A stretch of 64,000 bases of DNA from Synergistota bacterium (GTDB taxonomy: Bacteria > Synergistota > GBS-1): NCBI GenBank assembly GCA_025060595.1, contig JANXBX010000003.1, positions 28,933 through 92,932 of the forward strand, given 5' to 3'. Below the pieces are notes generated by a model. It ran no database searches, was not told where the DNA came from, and saw nothing but the letters and a program-made list of their open reading frames with translations. Shown here piece by piece: positions 35,490 through 45,252 of this stretch. Position 1 is the first letter of the stretch; each line of letters starts with the position of its first letter. The position numbers and the translations under genes were made by a program.

Positions 35490-36537
35490 CTCCCTCTATG
35501 AAACTACTTCTTATCAAATCTGCCCTAAATTTATCTCTTTCCTCTGGACTAAGCTCCCTACCAACTAAAAGCTGAAGATGAGCGGGCCTAATTTTTACAA
35601 TTAACTCATTAAACTTACCTTTATCAATGCGAGGTAATATCCCCAAATCAGTTCCCATTCTAATCTTTGAAAGCAAATCCATAGCCTCCTTTGACGAAAT
35701 AAGCCTTGCGTGCCTCAGAATACCCCACGCCCGCCACAAGGAATCTTCAAACTCTATTCCTTTTACTTTAAGAAGATGCTTCCGTGTTAATTCCTCTTCC
35801 TCTATCACTCTCAAAGCCACTTTCTCAATCTTATCTACTATTTCTTCTTCAGAAGGACCTAAGGTCACCTGATTAGAAAGTTGAAAAAGGTTACCCAAAG
35901 CTTCCGTCCCCTCACCATAAAGACCCCTTACAGTTAACCCTATCTTAGAGAGCTCTTCTATCACCTTTCCCATCTTCTTAGTGAAAGCTAAAGCAGGTAA
36001 ATGAAGCATAACTGAGGCTCTTAATCCTGTTCCGACATTTGTAGGACAAGAAGTCAAATAACCAAACTCTTCACTAAACGCATAGTCTATATATTTCTCA
36101 AGCACAGAATCAAACTGATCTATAATTCTCCATGCCTCGCCAAGCTGCAGGCCACCAAGAAAACACTGAATACGTAAATGGTCCTCCTCATTTATCATCA
36201 CACTTAAAACGCCTTCTTTTTCTACCAATAGAGCCCCTGATCGCTTACTTCCATTTTTAGAGTGATCAGGACTTATTATATGTTTCTCAATCAAAGCTTC
36301 TCTCTCAATATCGCTTAACTCTCCAAGCATAAGGAGAGAAAACGGCTTGAAATAAGAATCTTTAGATAATATCCTCTTTATTTCATTTACTACCTCTTCT
36401 AAGTCAGATTTTTTAGCGATCGAAGGAAAGGGGTAATTTTTTAAATTTCTGGCAAGTCTTATTCTGCTTGATATAGCTATATTAGAATTAGGACCTATAC
36501 CCTTAAGCCACTCCAACTTTATTTCATCTATTTTCAT
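35482..36537 (-). CDS. mcsB: Protein arginine kinase McsB
   Basis: Guanido-kinase-fold enzyme that phosphorylates arginines of client proteins, tagging them for Clp[16 protein letters not shown] is the N-terminal ATP-binding signature. The catalytic loop is [41 protein letters not shown] is another motif, and the C-terminal RADLIRS region follows. Length 351 aa. It abuts mcsA by 1 nt and overlaps clpC. Typical CtsR regulon member. Confidence 0.95.
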   Translation of the reverse strand: MKIDEIKLEWLKGIGPNSNIAISSRIRLARNLKNYPFPSIAKKSDLEEVVNEIKRILSKDSYFKPFSLLMLGELSDIEREALIEKHIISPDHSKNGSKRSGALLVEKEGVLSVMINEEDHLRIQCFLGGLQLGEAWRIIDQFDSVLEKYIDYAFSEEFGYLTSCPTNVGTGLRASVMLHLPALAFTKKMGKVIEELSKIGLTVRGLYGEGTEALGNLFQLSNQVTLGPSEEEIVDKIEKVALRVIEEEELTRKHLLKVKGIEFEDSLWRAWGILRHARLISSKEAMDLLSKIRMGTDLGILPRIDKGKFNELIVKIRPAHLQLLVGRELSPEERDKFRADLIRSSFIEGGE

Positions 36538-36538
36538 C

Positions 36539-37057
36539 TTAGACCTTCTTCCCTTCTATCTCCCTAATCTTATCCCTAATCTCTGCCGCCTTTTCATACT
36601 CTTCCCTCTTAATAGCCTCATTAAGCTCCTCCCTCAATTTTTCCAATTCCTTTAAACGCGCAAGTTCCTCGTTCGCCCTTAGCGGTATTTTACCCCCATG
36701 CCTCGTATTCCCATGGATCCTTCTTAAAAGAGGAACAAGCTTACTTTTAAATGTCCCATAACACTCCGAACAACCAAGTTTACCAATCTCTTGAAAACCC
36801 TCATAGCTTAGACCACACTTAGGACATTTTAAGGTGTGATGCCTTGATTCATCCCATAAAGGTAAAGATGAAGGTTTTAATAGAGTTCCAAGAAGATCAG
36901 GAAGAGAAAAGTCAAAGGATAACAGATCTCCACCCCCTAAGAGTTTCTCGGCACATTCTTTACAGAAGTGAAGCTCCTCCTTCTTACCACCTATAAACCT
37001 TGTTATATTAACGGTTGCCTCTTTCATCTTACAATTCTGACACACCATTATCTTCAT
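36539..37057 (-). CDS. mcsA: McsA, zinc-binding activator of McsB
   Basis: Adaptor of the McsB kinase. Two CxxC pairs in the first half (CQNCKMKEATVN with FCKECAEKL) and two in the middle (CPKCG with CSECYG) bind zinc. A UVR domain (EAIKREEYEKAAEIRDKI) ends the protein. The frame is open far into ctsR, but the real start must follow GGGGGGAG at 37061-37068. ATG 37060, 37057 and 37048 are candidates; I give 37057 with low certainty. It overlaps the ctsR end. Confidence 0.9.
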   Translation of the reverse strand: MKIMVCQNCKMKEATVNITRFIGGKKEELHFCKECAEKLLGGGDLLSFDFSLPDLLGTLLKPSSLPLWDESRHHTLKCPKCGLSYEGFQEIGKLGCSECYGTFKSKLVPLLRRIHGNTRHGGKIPLRANEELARLKELEKLREELNEAIKREEYEKAAEIRDKIREIEGKKV

Positions 37058-37535
37058 CATCTCCCCCCAAAACAGAACAAAGGAGCTTTTTAAGTAAGAA
37101 AGCCCTCGCAATGTTATATTTATATTCTGGAAAGTCACCAAGCTCATCAAGTATCTCATCTAAAGCTGATAAAGCTGATTCTATAAGAAGACGCTCCCTC
37201 AAAGATACATGCTTGTCATTCGCAAGCCGGGATATAAGCCCCCTTGCCCTAGACCTATCTATGGCTTCCCCTATCTCGCTATCCAATCTCTCTAAAAGGC
37301 TTTCTCTCAAAGGTACATTAACCTTTATTATTCTTATATAACCACCACCACCACGTTGACTCTCCACTATATATCCCCTATCAGGAGTAAAACGTGTTCT
37401 TATAACATAATTTATTTGAGAAGGAACACAACCAAATCTCCGAGCCAACTCTCTTCTCTGAAGACGTATAACCTCACTAGAGGCTTCCGTTAAAAGCTTC
37501 TTAATATAAGCTTCTATGTGACTTGCAAGACTCAT
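37029..37535 (-). CDS. ctsR: Transcriptional repressor CtsR
   Basis: Heat-sensing winged-helix repressor of clp genes. The N-terminal DNA-binding part (LASHIEAYIKKLLTEASS, RRELARRFGCVPSQINYVI) and the beta wing with the thermosensing glycine loop RGGGGYIRI are present. Length 168 aa. It is the first gene after a consensus promoter carrying a CtsR box, so autoregulation is expected. In the other characterised cases McsB/ClpC inactivate CtsR under stress. Confidence 0.96.
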   Translation of the reverse strand: MSLASHIEAYIKKLLTEASSEVIRLQRRELARRFGCVPSQINYVIRTRFTPDRGYIVESQRGGGGYIRIIKVNVPLRESLLERLDSEIGEAIDRSRARGLISRLANDKHVSLRERLLIESALSALDEILDELGDFPEYKYNIARAFLLKKLLCSVLGGDDEDNGVSEL

Positions 37536-37548
37536 ATCTCACCACCTC

Positions 37549-37565
37549 TTTGACTTTTCCTGACC
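37549..37565 (-). promoter_or_regulatory. CtsR operator
   Basis: On the minus strand GGTCAGG-AAA-AGTCAAA matches the known heptad direct repeat (RGTCADN-NAN-RGTCADN). It covers the predicted transcription start downstream of the -10 box. Confidence 0.85.
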
Positions 37566-37568
37566 TTC

Positions 37569-37597
37569 ATTATAAACCTTATTTAACCTTATGTCAA
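37569..37597 (-). promoter_or_regulatory. Perfect sigma-70 promoter of the ctsR operon
   Basis: TTGACA (37597-37592), 17-nt spacer, TATAAT (37574-37569): exact consensus in both boxes and spacing. The -35 box overlaps the stop codon of dnaB. Such a strong promoter needs the CtsR operator to be shut off. Confidence 0.92.
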
Positions 37598-38928
37598 GCA
37601 TTTACTAAATCTTCAGGAGCTAAATTTTCAAAGCGCGTATATTCTTTAAAGAACCTTAATTTAACTGTTCCAACAGGACCATTTCTATGCTTACCAACTA
37701 TTATCTCTGCAATACCTGGCTCTGCATCCGGCTTATAAACTTCCTCTCTGTATATAAAAGCAACAAGATCCGCATCCTGCTCTATAGCTCCAGAGTCTCT
37801 AAGATCAGAAAGCTGTGGCCTCCTATCTTGCCTTTGTTCAACGGCTCTTGAAAGCTGTGATAACGCAACGACAGGAACATTAAGTTCACGAGCAAGAGCT
37901 TTTAAAGCACGAGAAACCTCCGAAACCTCCTGTTGCTTACTTTCTACTTTCTTCTTTAACTGAACAAGCTGAAGGTAATCTACGATTATCAAACCAAGAT
38001 TTACCTCAGCTTTCAGTCTCCTCGACCTTGCTCTAATTTCAGCAACACTTATATTAGGGGTATCATCTACATATATAGGGGCCTCGCTTAGACGAGCAGC
38101 AACCTCAGCAAGTTTCCTCCACTCCTTATCGCTTAAAAAACCTGTCCTTATCCTTTGAGCATCTATCCTAGCCTCAGAGCTTAACATCCTCTGAGCTAAC
38201 TGCTCTTTAGACATTTCGAGACTAAAAATAGCAACTGGAATTCTCTCCTTACAAGCGGCAAAAAGAGCAATATTTACAGCAAATGCAGTTTTCCCCATCG
38301 AGGGACGAGCAGCTATTATATTTAGTGAGGATAATTGAAAGCCAGAGGTAAGCTTATCAAACTCTCTAAACCCAGTGGGGACCCCCGTAACCTCTCTACC
38401 TTCGCTATATCTCCTTTCTATTTCATCTATAAGAGGAGAAACTATACCACCTATATGCTTAAAGCCCGTCTCCTCGCCCCTTCTCATTATTTCAAATATC
38501 AACTGCTCAGCCTCATCAACAAGTTCTTCAGTAGGTCTATCTTCCTCATAACCGAGACGGGCTATCTCCGTTCCTGCTCTTATTAGCCCTCTAAGTATAG
38601 CTTTCTCCCTAACTATATGAGCGTAATAATCAGCATTAACGGATGTAGGAACACTATGAATAAGCTCTGTTAAGTAATCTACGCCACCTATATCTTCGAG
38701 CTTACCTTTTTTACGTAAAGCTTCAGAAACAGTTATAAGATCTACAGCCTTGCCTTTATCAAAAAGCTCAAGTATTACATCGTATATTACTCTATGAACT
38801 GGCTCATAAAAATCCTCAGGTTTCAATATTTCTATAACCCTGGCTAAGGCATCGCCATCCAACAATATAGAACCTAAAACTGACTGCTCTGCCTCTATAT
38901 TCTGAGGAGGAATCCTCTCCTCTATCAT
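37594..38928 (-). CDS. dnaB: Replicative DNA helicase DnaB
   Basis: Hexameric helicase of the replisome. N-terminal DnaB domain (PPQNIEAEQSVLGSILLD), a linker, then a RecA-like core with Walker A ARPSMGKTAFAVNIA, Walker B LIIVDYLQL and the RSRLKAEV-type arginine region. SQLSRAVEQRQDRRPQLSDL is diagnostic. Length 444 aa. It overlaps rplI by 4 nt (ATGA). The rpsF-to-dnaB order is the Firmicutes arrangement. Confidence 0.97.
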   Translation of the reverse strand: MIEERIPPQNIEAEQSVLGSILLDGDALARVIEILKPEDFYEPVHRVIYDVILELFDKGKAVDLITVSEALRKKGKLEDIGGVDYLTELIHSVPTSVNADYYAHIVREKAILRGLIRAGTEIARLGYEEDRPTEELVDEAEQLIFEIMRRGEETGFKHIGGIVSPLIDEIERRYSEGREVTGVPTGFREFDKLTSGFQLSSLNIIAARPSMGKTAFAVNIALFAACKERIPVAIFSLEMSKEQLAQRMLSSEARIDAQRIRTGFLSDKEWRKLAEVAARLSEAPIYVDDTPNISVAEIRARSRRLKAEVNLGLIIVDYLQLVQLKKKVESKQQEVSEVSRALKALARELNVPVVALSQLSRAVEQRQDRRPQLSDLRDSGAIEQDADLVAFIYREEVYKPDAEPGIAEIIVGKHRNGPVGTVKLRFFKEYTRFENLAPEDLVNA

Positions 38929-39374
38929 GCTTCCGGTTCTACCTTAACCTTTACGTCCGCTTCTACCCCCATACCGAGTTTAAGCTTTACCAAATGTTCA
39001 CCAATCTCCTTTATTGGTGAACTAAGCTCTAAAACTTTCTTATCAATTTCGATTCCAAAGGATTTCCTAATAGCTTCAGCTATCTCTCCAGATGTAATAG
39101 AACCAAAAAGCTTTCCTTTTGCCCCAGCCTTAGCTTTTAAAACTACCTCCTTACCATTTATAACCTCTCTAATTTCTAATAGAGCTTTCTTCTTCCTTTC
39201 CTCCTTTTCCTTCTTCTTTAAGACTTCTTCTCTTAGCCTGCTTATTTCTCCTTCCGTAGCTACCACCGCTAACCCTTTGGGTATCAGAAAATTTCGCGCA
39301 TATCCATCCTTAACATTAACCACATCCCCTTTTTTACCAAGCTTAGGGATATCTTCAAATAATACAACTTTCAT
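38925..39374 (-). CDS. rplI: 50S ribosomal protein L9
   Basis: N-terminal L9 domain: MKVVLFEDIPKLGKKGDVV then KDGYARNFLIPKGLA; long connecting helix rich in Lys/Glu; C-terminal domain with GKLFGSITSGEIAEAI. Length 149 aa. Overlaps yybS and dnaB by 4 nt each. Confidence 0.97.
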   Translation of the reverse strand: MKVVLFEDIPKLGKKGDVVNVKDGYARNFLIPKGLAVVATEGEISRLREEVLKKKEKEERKKKALLEIREVINGKEVVLKAKAGAKGKLFGSITSGEIAEAIRKSFGIEIDKKVLELSSPIKEIGEHLVKLKLGMGVEADVKVKVEPEA

Positions 39375-40315
39375 AAGCCTCCCCTCCTTCTCCTAAAATC
39401 TAGGATCAAATCAAACATACCGAGAAACAAAGAAACCTTAGACAGAAAGGGCTGAGTAAAGATAAAAAGTATGATAATAACTCTTATAAACCTTTTAAGG
39501 TTAAATCTTTTCATAAAATAGTCTATTAACGATGCCCCTTGAATCATAAATAGAGCTCCAAAAACAATCTGAAGGTTTGCCCCTGCATTAATTAGATAAG
39601 AGTTAGAGGTTTGCTCGCCTATTATTGAAAACAAAACTCCAGTAACCATTCCCCAAAATATAGAGCGTGGAAATCTCCACCCACTAAAGGAAGGAAGGGT
39701 CGGGAATTCTTCTTTCAATTTTCTTAAGACCCAACCCGATACCGTAAAGGTTATAAAAGCATCTAAAGCAGAAGCAAGTATTATTATGGCCGGGAAAATT
39801 ATACGTAAGTAGTTTAAAAAGGCGTTTAAATTCGAACCGCTAAGATAAGAATCTTTGGGAATTAAACCAAGCCTCTCATAAAACTCCGAAGAGCTCTTGA
39901 AAGCATCTTGAATCATCTTAAAATTGAGCTCTAAGGGATTAATCCCAATGGCTAAAGCAGAAATAGCAAAAAATACTACCTTTGCTCCTAATGAAACAAG
40001 AGTACCATAAAAAATTACCTCGCTTGGTTTAAGTTTCTTACCAACTAAAAACCCCACCGCTATAGCAACTACAGCCGAGTTAAAAACAAAAACAAAAGCT
40101 TGAAAGGGTCCTCCAACCAGAAGAATCAAAAAAGAAGCAATTAGAGCGCTCCCTACACCCCGCTTCAAACCGTATCTCATACTCAAAATCACGAGAGGAA
40201 CAGGTGAAAACAGAGCTAGGGCAATGCCGATTACCGGAATATATAAGCTACCAAGAAAAAAGATAAAGGTAAGAGTAATAAGGAGCGCTCTTTCAACTAT
40301 AGCTCTAGTACGCAT
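39371..40315 (-). CDS. YybS-like multi-pass membrane protein (DUF2232)
   Basis: About eight hydrophobic helices in 314 aa, with SPVPLVILSMRYGLKRGVG near the N-terminus, which matches the DUF2232/YybS family. Members sit between rpsR and rplI in Firmicutes and resemble small-molecule transporters of the ECF-S type. The start ATG overlaps nothing upstream; 18 nt separate it from the rpsR gene. Function unknown. Confidence 0.82.
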   Translation of the reverse strand: MRTRAIVERALLITLTFIFFLGSLYIPVIGIALALFSPVPLVILSMRYGLKRGVGSALIASFLILLVGGPFQAFVFVFNSAVVAIAVGFLVGKKLKPSEVIFYGTLVSLGAKVVFFAISALAIGINPLELNFKMIQDAFKSSSEFYERLGLIPKDSYLSGSNLNAFLNYLRIIFPAIIILASALDAFITFTVSGWVLRKLKEEFPTLPSFSGWRFPRSIFWGMVTGVLFSIIGEQTSNSYLINAGANLQIVFGALFMIQGASLIDYFMKRFNLKRFIRVIIILFIFTQPFLSKVSLFLGMFDLILDFRRRRGGL

Positions 40316-40333
40316 TACCCAACAGGCAAGCAG

Positions 40334-40558
40334 TTATTCTACAACGAAAGGAAGCAAAGCCATTATACGTGCTCTCTTTATAGCTCTTGTAAGCTGACGT
40401 TGATGCTTAGCACAGTTCCCCGTTATCCTACGGGGAAGAATCTTACCTCTATCAGATAAGTATCTTCTAAGCCTATCTACTTCCTTATAATCTATCTCCT
40501 TAACACCATCAACACAAAATGCACATATCTTTTTCTTTGTACGAGCCTGCTTTACCAT
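40334..40558 (-). CDS. rpsR: 30S ribosomal protein S18
   Basis: 74 aa. [20 protein letters not shown] (zinc-type Cys pair CAFC) and [19 protein letters not shown], then [19 protein letters not shown], are the S18 signatures. It retains four cysteine/histidine positions expected for the zinc-binding form. It follows ssb, as usual. Confidence 0.97.
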   Translation of the reverse strand: MVKQARTKKKICAFCVDGVKEIDYKEVDRLRRYLSDRGKILPRRITGNCAKHQRQLTRAIKRARIMALLPFVVE

Positions 40559-40585
40559 TAATAAAATCCTCCTTTCGAATCAAAG

Positions 40586-40999
40586 CTAAAATGGAATTTC
40601 CTCTTCGTCTTCAAGAGGGGGGAAGTCCTCCTCATCTCTTAAGGAGGAGATTTCCTCTCCAGCTTTCGGACCCCCTATAAATTGAACTCTCAAAGCTACA
40701 ACCTCAAAATTTCGCCTTTTTCTCCCCTCTTGGGTTTCATAGCTTCTAACCCTTAAACGTCCCTCAACCAGAACAACTCTACCCTTTGTAAGATATTGAG
40801 AGCAGTTTTCAGCTTGTCTCCCCCAAACAACCACAGGTATAAAATCAACTTCATCTACCAAAGCTCCTTCCTTATTAGTATAGCTCCTATTAACTGCAAC
40901 GGTAAACTTTGCAACGGCTTGACCTGAAGGGGTATAACTTAATTCGGGATCTCTCGCTAGGTTACCCAAAAGGATAACCTTATTATAACCTCTTGCCAT
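40586..40999 (-). CDS. ssb: Single-stranded DNA-binding protein
   Basis: OB-fold SSB, 137 aa. MARGYNKVILLGNLARDPEL, GQAVAKFTVAVNRS and FIPVVVWGRQAENCSQYL are typical. A short acidic linker leads to the conserved acidic C-terminal peptide EDEEEIPF, the docking site for replication proteins. It lies between rpsF and rpsR. Confidence 0.97.
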   Translation of the reverse strand: MARGYNKVILLGNLARDPELSYTPSGQAVAKFTVAVNRSYTNKEGALVDEVDFIPVVVWGRQAENCSQYLTKGRVVLVEGRLRVRSYETQEGRKRRNFEVVALRVQFIGGPKAGEEISSLRDEEDFPPLEDEEEIPF

Positions 41000-41004
41000 T
41001 AAAA

Positions 41005-41292
41005 TTAATCCTCCCTCTTAACTATCATAAACCTCATTACCTTCTGATCTATTTTCATCACCCTATCAATTTCCTTAAGGCTCTCCGGCCCTACCTGAAA
41101 ATAAAATACCGCATAAATTCCCTCCCTTTTCTTATTAACAGGGTATGCCAATCTCCTTCTCCCCCAAAGATCAACTTTCTCTACGTTCCCTTCCCCCTTT
41201 CTAATTAAATCTTCCACCTTAGAAATCTCCTCTTTCAAAGCCTCCTCTTCTAAAGCAGGATCAAATACAACCATCATCTCATATTTTCTCAC
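41005..41292 (-). CDS. rpsF: 30S ribosomal protein S6
   Basis: 95 aa. KYEMMVVFDPALEEEALKEE, then LWGRRRLAYPVNKKREGIYA and LKEIDRVMKIDQKVMRFMIV are the S6 motifs. The start is GTG 41292 with AAGGGAGGTG about 11 nt upstream. It is the first gene of the rpsF-dnaB operon. Confidence 0.97.
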   Translation of the reverse strand: MRKYEMMVVFDPALEEEALKEEISKVEDLIRKGEGNVEKVDLWGRRRLAYPVNKKREGIYAVFYFQVGPESLKEIDRVMKIDQKVMRFMIVKRED

Positions 41293-41331
41293 GGCCTAAA
41301 AGCACCTCCCTTTGGACATAAATAATTAATG

Positions 41332-41355
41332 GCCCCTCTTTAAAACAAGAGGAGC
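41332..41355 (-). promoter_or_regulatory. Hairpin in the rpsF leader
   Basis: GCTCCTCTT and AAGAGGGGC (minus strand) form a 9-bp stem with a 6-nt loop in the roughly 95-nt leader of rpsF. No T-run follows. It might be a version of the S6:S18 autoregulatory leader, but the CCG bulge of the known motif is not evident. Confidence 0.45.
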
Positions 41356-41391
41356 AGGGATTTTAAAAATCACATCTATCCATCATGGGTA

Positions 41392-41400
41392 ATTATACCA
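41392..41400 (-). promoter_or_regulatory. Extended -10 promoter of the rpsF operon
   Basis: TGGTATAAT on the minus strand (TATAAT 41397-41392) with a poor -35. It lies directly after the glycosyltransferase gene and gives a leader of about 95 nt. Confidence 0.6.
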
Positions 41401-41410
41401 CAACATGAGT

Positions 41411-42613
41411 CTATAGGAAGCTCTCCTTCACCCAATTTTCAAATCTATCGACGAAGCGCGCAAGGTCATACTCCTCTAAAACGAAATTATAGCTTTCCTC
41501 AGAAAGCCTCAAAGCAAGCTCATCATCAACAGCAAGCTTAAAGCAGAGATGCAAAAGCTCCTCAAAACTACTTCCAACTAAGAAGTGCTTTCCTTGTTCT
41601 CCTTTTAATCCCTTTGCTACGATAGAAGTAGTAACTACGGGAATCCCCCAAGACCAAGCGCTAACTATTTTCGTTAAACTCCCCATAGATTTTCTAAAAG
41701 GAGCTATAAAGACCCTAGATCTCTTTATATAGGGTGAGAGGTCATCAACCCAACCCAAAACATGGACCCCCTCAAAACTTAGAGCTTTGGATTTAAACCA
41801 CTCGAGAGGTTCTCTACCTATTACCCAAAAGTTAGCTTCCTTGAATATCTTTCTATACTCAAGCCATACTTCTTTAATAAAACCAAGGATCTCTTCACAT
41901 ATCCACCTAACGTTTAAACTCGATGTAATCATTATATCCCTATTTTTCAACAACTCATTCCTTAGCAAAATTCTACTCTCAGGGAATCGAGCAGGCCTCC
42001 ACAAAGTAGGCTTTTCAAATAAACTCAGGTACTTCCCCTCCAATGGAGAAAGATATATCATACCATCGCACTCTTTAAAAGCTTCGTCTTCCTCTTCCTT
42101 CAACCTAACAAAATTAACGAAAGCATCAAACTTTTCCGAGAAACTATCATAATAGTTAAGGAGATTACCATAAGCTCGCCATTCCAAATTATGAAGATCT
42201 ATTATAATTTTAGAGTCAGAGAAAACTTTTCTAAGATAAGGGATGAGAAATCCCATATAAGAGTGACTTAATATTATTATTTTAGGATAAAATCCGCTTG
42301 AGGAAGCAGATTCCAAGGCTTGATATATTTCAGGTATATCATTTCTTAACCTAAAAAAGCTCCTATCGCTCAACAAAAGAGCTCTTAAGTAAGACTTCTT
42401 ATCTTTAAACCTTCTAGGTTCAACTGTTAGAACTTTATAAGCCCAAGATAATTCCTTTAGGCTTTCCTTTAAAAAACCAGAAGGAGAGTTATACTGAATA
42501 AGAAAAAAATTCCATCCACGACTATAAAGCTCCTTCAACCAAGGGTAAACTGAAAACTGTCCTCCTGCTCTCAATGGATAAAAAACGTATGGTAATATCC
42601 ACAAAGCTTTCAT
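41411..42613 (-). CDS. GT4-like glycosyltransferase
   Basis: GT-B fold glycosyltransferase, 400 aa. The N-terminus [20 protein letters not shown] holds the glycine-rich acceptor loop. The C-terminal half has [20 protein letters not shown], then [20 protein letters not shown] and [13 protein letters not shown], the place of the nucleotide-sugar E-x7-E motif, although here the first acid is not obvious. No membrane helix. ATG 42613 overlaps the surface-protein stop by 4 nt. Donor and acceptor unknown; co-location with an 880-aa surface protein suggests glycoprotein or surface glycan assembly. Confidence 0.8.
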   Translation of the reverse strand: MKALWILPYVFYPLRAGGQFSVYPWLKELYSRGWNFFLIQYNSPSGFLKESLKELSWAYKVLTVEPRRFKDKKSYLRALLLSDRSFFRLRNDIPEIYQALESASSSGFYPKIIILSHSYMGFLIPYLRKVFSDSKIIIDLHNLEWRAYGNLLNYYDSFSEKFDAFVNFVRLKEEEDEAFKECDGMIYLSPLEGKYLSLFEKPTLWRPARFPESRILLRNELLKNRDIMITSSLNVRWICEEILGFIKEVWLEYRKIFKEANFWVIGREPLEWFKSKALSFEGVHVLGWVDDLSPYIKRSRVFIAPFRKSMGSLTKIVSAWSWGIPVVTTSIVAKGLKGEQGKHFLVGSSFEELLHLCFKLAVDDELALRLSEESYNFVLEEYDLARFVDRFENWVKESFL

Positions 42614-45252
42614 TTTGTTTTCCTCCTCAGAATAGGAAACACTAAAACACTAAGTAAAATAAAAGAAGCTATAATACTTGACGAAACAGAAGTTCTAGAA
42701 ACTTCACAACCCCCTTTAAGCTCCGCAAACTCAACATTAAGCTTAAATAATGTTTCTATCTTGCCATTAGCTTCTCCATCAAGATCGTATTCTCCCCCAT
42801 CGGTTAAAGCTAATACCCGATTGAAATTCTTAAATTTTTTGAATCCCTTTTCATTCCATAGGTATAATTGCATACCTATTACAGGGAAAGGAAACTCTAT
42901 GTCCAAATCAACCACGCCACCTGGGTTCACATCAACTACATTAAAGAAAAACTCATAAGGATTACTCCCCTTCAAGGCGAAATTTTTAATCCTGCCATTA
43001 TTAACCTTACACAGGATCTCGCTTCCCTGAACATAAACAAGTTTGGGATCAAAAGCATATGACCCCTCAAAAGCGTCTTCCACTCCATCACCATCACTAT
43101 CTAATCCATTAAGTCCTTTTATCTCAAAGCTAAGGTTCCCTTGTGTAAAAGCACCCTTGTTATCCCCTACCTTAACGCTAATCCGAATGGTTCTATCCTC
43201 AGGCAAAGCATAAGCTATAAGGTAAGCCTCCGAAGATCGAGTAAGGAAAAAACCAATATCTTTATCTTGAAGCTCCCAATCATAATAAACTTCATCCCCA
43301 TCAGGATCCTCAACAAGACAAGAAAACCTAAAGATGGTTCCCTTACTCCCAGATGTAGGAAAACAACTAAGAGACCTTATTATAGGTGGATTATTATAAG
43401 GAAGAGTCTTTACTGATATCAAAGTCCCCTTGCTTTCGTTACCTACTTTATCAACAGTAGTAACCTTAAAAGAATAAAGAGTACCCGGCCTAAGATTAGA
43501 AATAATAAAAGAGCTTGAACTTAAAGGAAATACTTCCACCTTTCCAATTAAAAGAGATCCTGAATAGATTTTGCAAGCTGAAAGATCTTCATCATTAGGA
43601 TTATTCCAAAACAAAGTAACAGAAGAAGTAGAAGGCAAGGCTAAAAGATTATAAACTTCCTTAGGAGGGATAATATCTGGTCCTGGCTCAGGTTCTGGTC
43701 CTGGCTCTGGTCCTGGCCCAGGCTCTGGTCCTGGCCCAGGCTCTGGCTCTGGTCCTGGCTCTGGCTCAGGTTCTGGCTCTGGTCCTGGCCCTGGTCCTGG
43801 TCCTGGCTCTGGCTCAGGTTCTGGTTCTGGTCCTGGTCCTGGCTCTGGCTCAGGTTCTGGTTCTGGCTCAGGTTCTGGTTCAAAGGGGGGAGTATCCGAT
43901 TCCATAAGAGTTCTAACGCTAATTACTTTCCCAACGCTTTCATTTCCAAAAAGATCAAGAGTAGCTACTTTAAAATAATATTCAGTATCAGCTAAAAGCC
44001 CCTGAATCTCACATTCGCTCTCTTTAGTTTCAAATAGTTTCTCCCAACCTCCTTGGTCAGTAGCAATATAAACCCTTATAGAGTTGAAATCCAAATCATC
44101 AGGATTTCTCCAAAGCAAAGATACAGAAAAAGCAGATGGTATAGCTTGGAAATCTGAAACTTCTGATGGCGGAGTAATATCATATTGGGCCTCGAAAGCC
44201 CCTATGTCAGGGAGTGCCCTGCCATCGTTATTCCCATCAGCAGGTCTTAATGCCTTATAAATATCGTCTCGGGGATAGCTCTCAGGATTACCAGCATCTA
44301 TACATGGGCTACCTGGAGAAAGAGAGTAGTTCTCTCCAAACATCGGATTTACATTAATACAGTTTTCCCCTAAATATTTAGATACAAGGCTATATCTGCA
44401 TAATATAGAGGAACCTGTGGAAAGATATATATCTTTATTAACCAAATTCCCTTCATTACCCCAAACAATGGAATTCTCCACCCTTATCATGGAATTACCC
44501 GTTAAATAAAGCCCCCCACCATCCTTTTTATTAAAAGTGCCAATTTTAGCAACATTATTAGTAACTGTAGAGCTTCCCAAAAAGACCTGAGAACCATTAA
44601 CGATGTAAAGTCCACCTCCCCCATCCTCAGCAATGTTTTCAACTATGAGACAATTTTCAAAGATGACATTAGAACCATCAATTAATACTGCTCCTCCTAA
44701 ATCTAAACTCTTATTGCCCTTAAAAACACTTCTTTTAAAATCAGCACTTAACAAACCGTAATTAACAAGGGCTATACCGCCTCCATGAGTACTCGCTGTT
44801 GAACTTTCCACCATAAGATCAAAAGCCTTGAGGCTGAGACTTCCTTGAGGAAAAACCTCAAAAAACATCGCTCCCCCTTTACCCCCGCTAAAACCATTTA
44901 TAAGTTTTAATCCTCTTAATGTTAAGTTTAACGCTCCTCCTCTCACTTCTATCTTCAAGCATCTATCCCTTTTTCTCCCATCTAATTTAAAGATCCCGTT
45001 TTTAGATTCTATAGTTATATTTTTTATACCTCCATTAAAACTTATAGAGATATTCTCATCTAAATCGCCAATCAAGTATATGACGTCCTCCCCATCGCTT
45101 AAAAAAGCCTCTTCCAAAGCAGACCTTAGGGTAGGATAACCTGGTGTTGGAACCTCAAATACCTTACCTAAGACCACAGATTGAAAAACAAAGGGAAAAA
45201 ATAAAATGAAACATAAAAACTTAACGCCTTTTAACAACAAGGAAATCAACAC
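42610..45252 (-). CDS. Large surface protein: beta-helix, FN3 domains, Pro/Glu/Gly repeat linker, sorting-like C-terminus
   Basis: 880 aa. Order: signal peptide ([17 protein letters not shown]); right-handed parallel beta-helix (about 35-350, many N/S-rich turns such as [19 protein letters not shown]); FN3 domain (about 362-450, [13 protein letters not shown]); a linker of about 70 residues of PEPEPGPG type (about 456-527); second FN3 (about 530-615); a PKD/cadherin-like domain with YDWELQDKD; a calcium-type [12 protein letters not shown] loop near 720; a beta domain; and a tail [15 protein letters not shown]-x-hydrophobic helix-RRK. The tail resembles exosortase/rhombosortase-type sorting signals, possibly the Synergistota variant with a cysteine. 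GTG 45252 is 5 nt after GGAGG. Probably an anchored adhesin-like surface protein. Confidence 0.8.
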   Translation of the reverse strand: MLISLLLKGVKFLCFILFFPFVFQSVVLGKVFEVPTPGYPTLRSALEEAFLSDGEDVIYLIGDLDENISISFNGGIKNITIESKNGIFKLDGRKRDRCLKIEVRGGALNLTLRGLKLINGFSGGKGGAMFFEVFPQGSLSLKAFDLMVESSTASTHGGGIALVNYGLLSADFKRSVFKGNKSLDLGGAVLIDGSNVIFENCLIVENIAEDGGGGLYIVNGSQVFLGSSTVTNNVAKIGTFNKKDGGGLYLTGNSMIRVENSIVWGNEGNLVNKDIYLSTGSSILCRYSLVSKYLGENCINVNPMFGENYSLSPGSPCIDAGNPESYPRDDIYKALRPADGNNDGRALPDIGAFEAQYDITPPSEVSDFQAIPSAFSVSLLWRNPDDLDFNSIRVYIATDQGGWEKLFETKESECEIQGLLADTEYYFKVATLDLFGNESVGKVISVRTLMESDTPPFEPEPEPEPEPEPEPGPGPEPEPEPEPGPGPGPGPEPEPEPEPGPEPEPGPGPEPGPGPEPGPEPEPGPDIIPPKEVYNLLALPSTSSVTLFWNNPNDEDLSACKIYSGSLLIGKVEVFPLSSSSFIISNLRPGTLYSFKVTTVDKVGNESKGTLISVKTLPYNNPPIIRSLSCFPTSGSKGTIFRFSCLVEDPDGDEVYYDWELQDKDIGFFLTRSSEAYLIAYALPEDRTIRISVKVGDNKGAFTQGNLSFEIKGLNGLDSDGDGVEDAFEGSYAFDPKLVYVQGSEILCKVNNGRIKNFALKGSNPYEFFFNVVDVNPGGVVDLDIEFPFPVIGMQLYLWNEKGFKKFKNFNRVLALTDGGEYDLDGEANGKIETLFKLNVEFAELKGGCEVSRTSVSSSIIASFILLSVLVFPILRRKTK
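43672..43883 (-). repeat. Tandem coding repeat (Pro-Glu-Pro-Gly linker)
   Basis: Short 6/12-bp units (GGCCCAGGC, GGTTCTGGC on the plus strand) encode alternating [15 protein letters not shown]. It is a likely stalk between FN3 domains, prone to length change. A Gln/Asp-rich open frame on the same strand is an artefact of it. Confidence 0.88.

Noticed and set aside
37060-37159. Longer McsA reaching into ctsR
   Set aside because: The extension is ctsR coding sequence in another frame and McsA proteins start just before the first CxxC.
43641-43883. Gln/Asp-rich open frame on the minus strand
   Set aside because: Shadow of the PEPG repeat in another frame; low complexity and no ribosome site.
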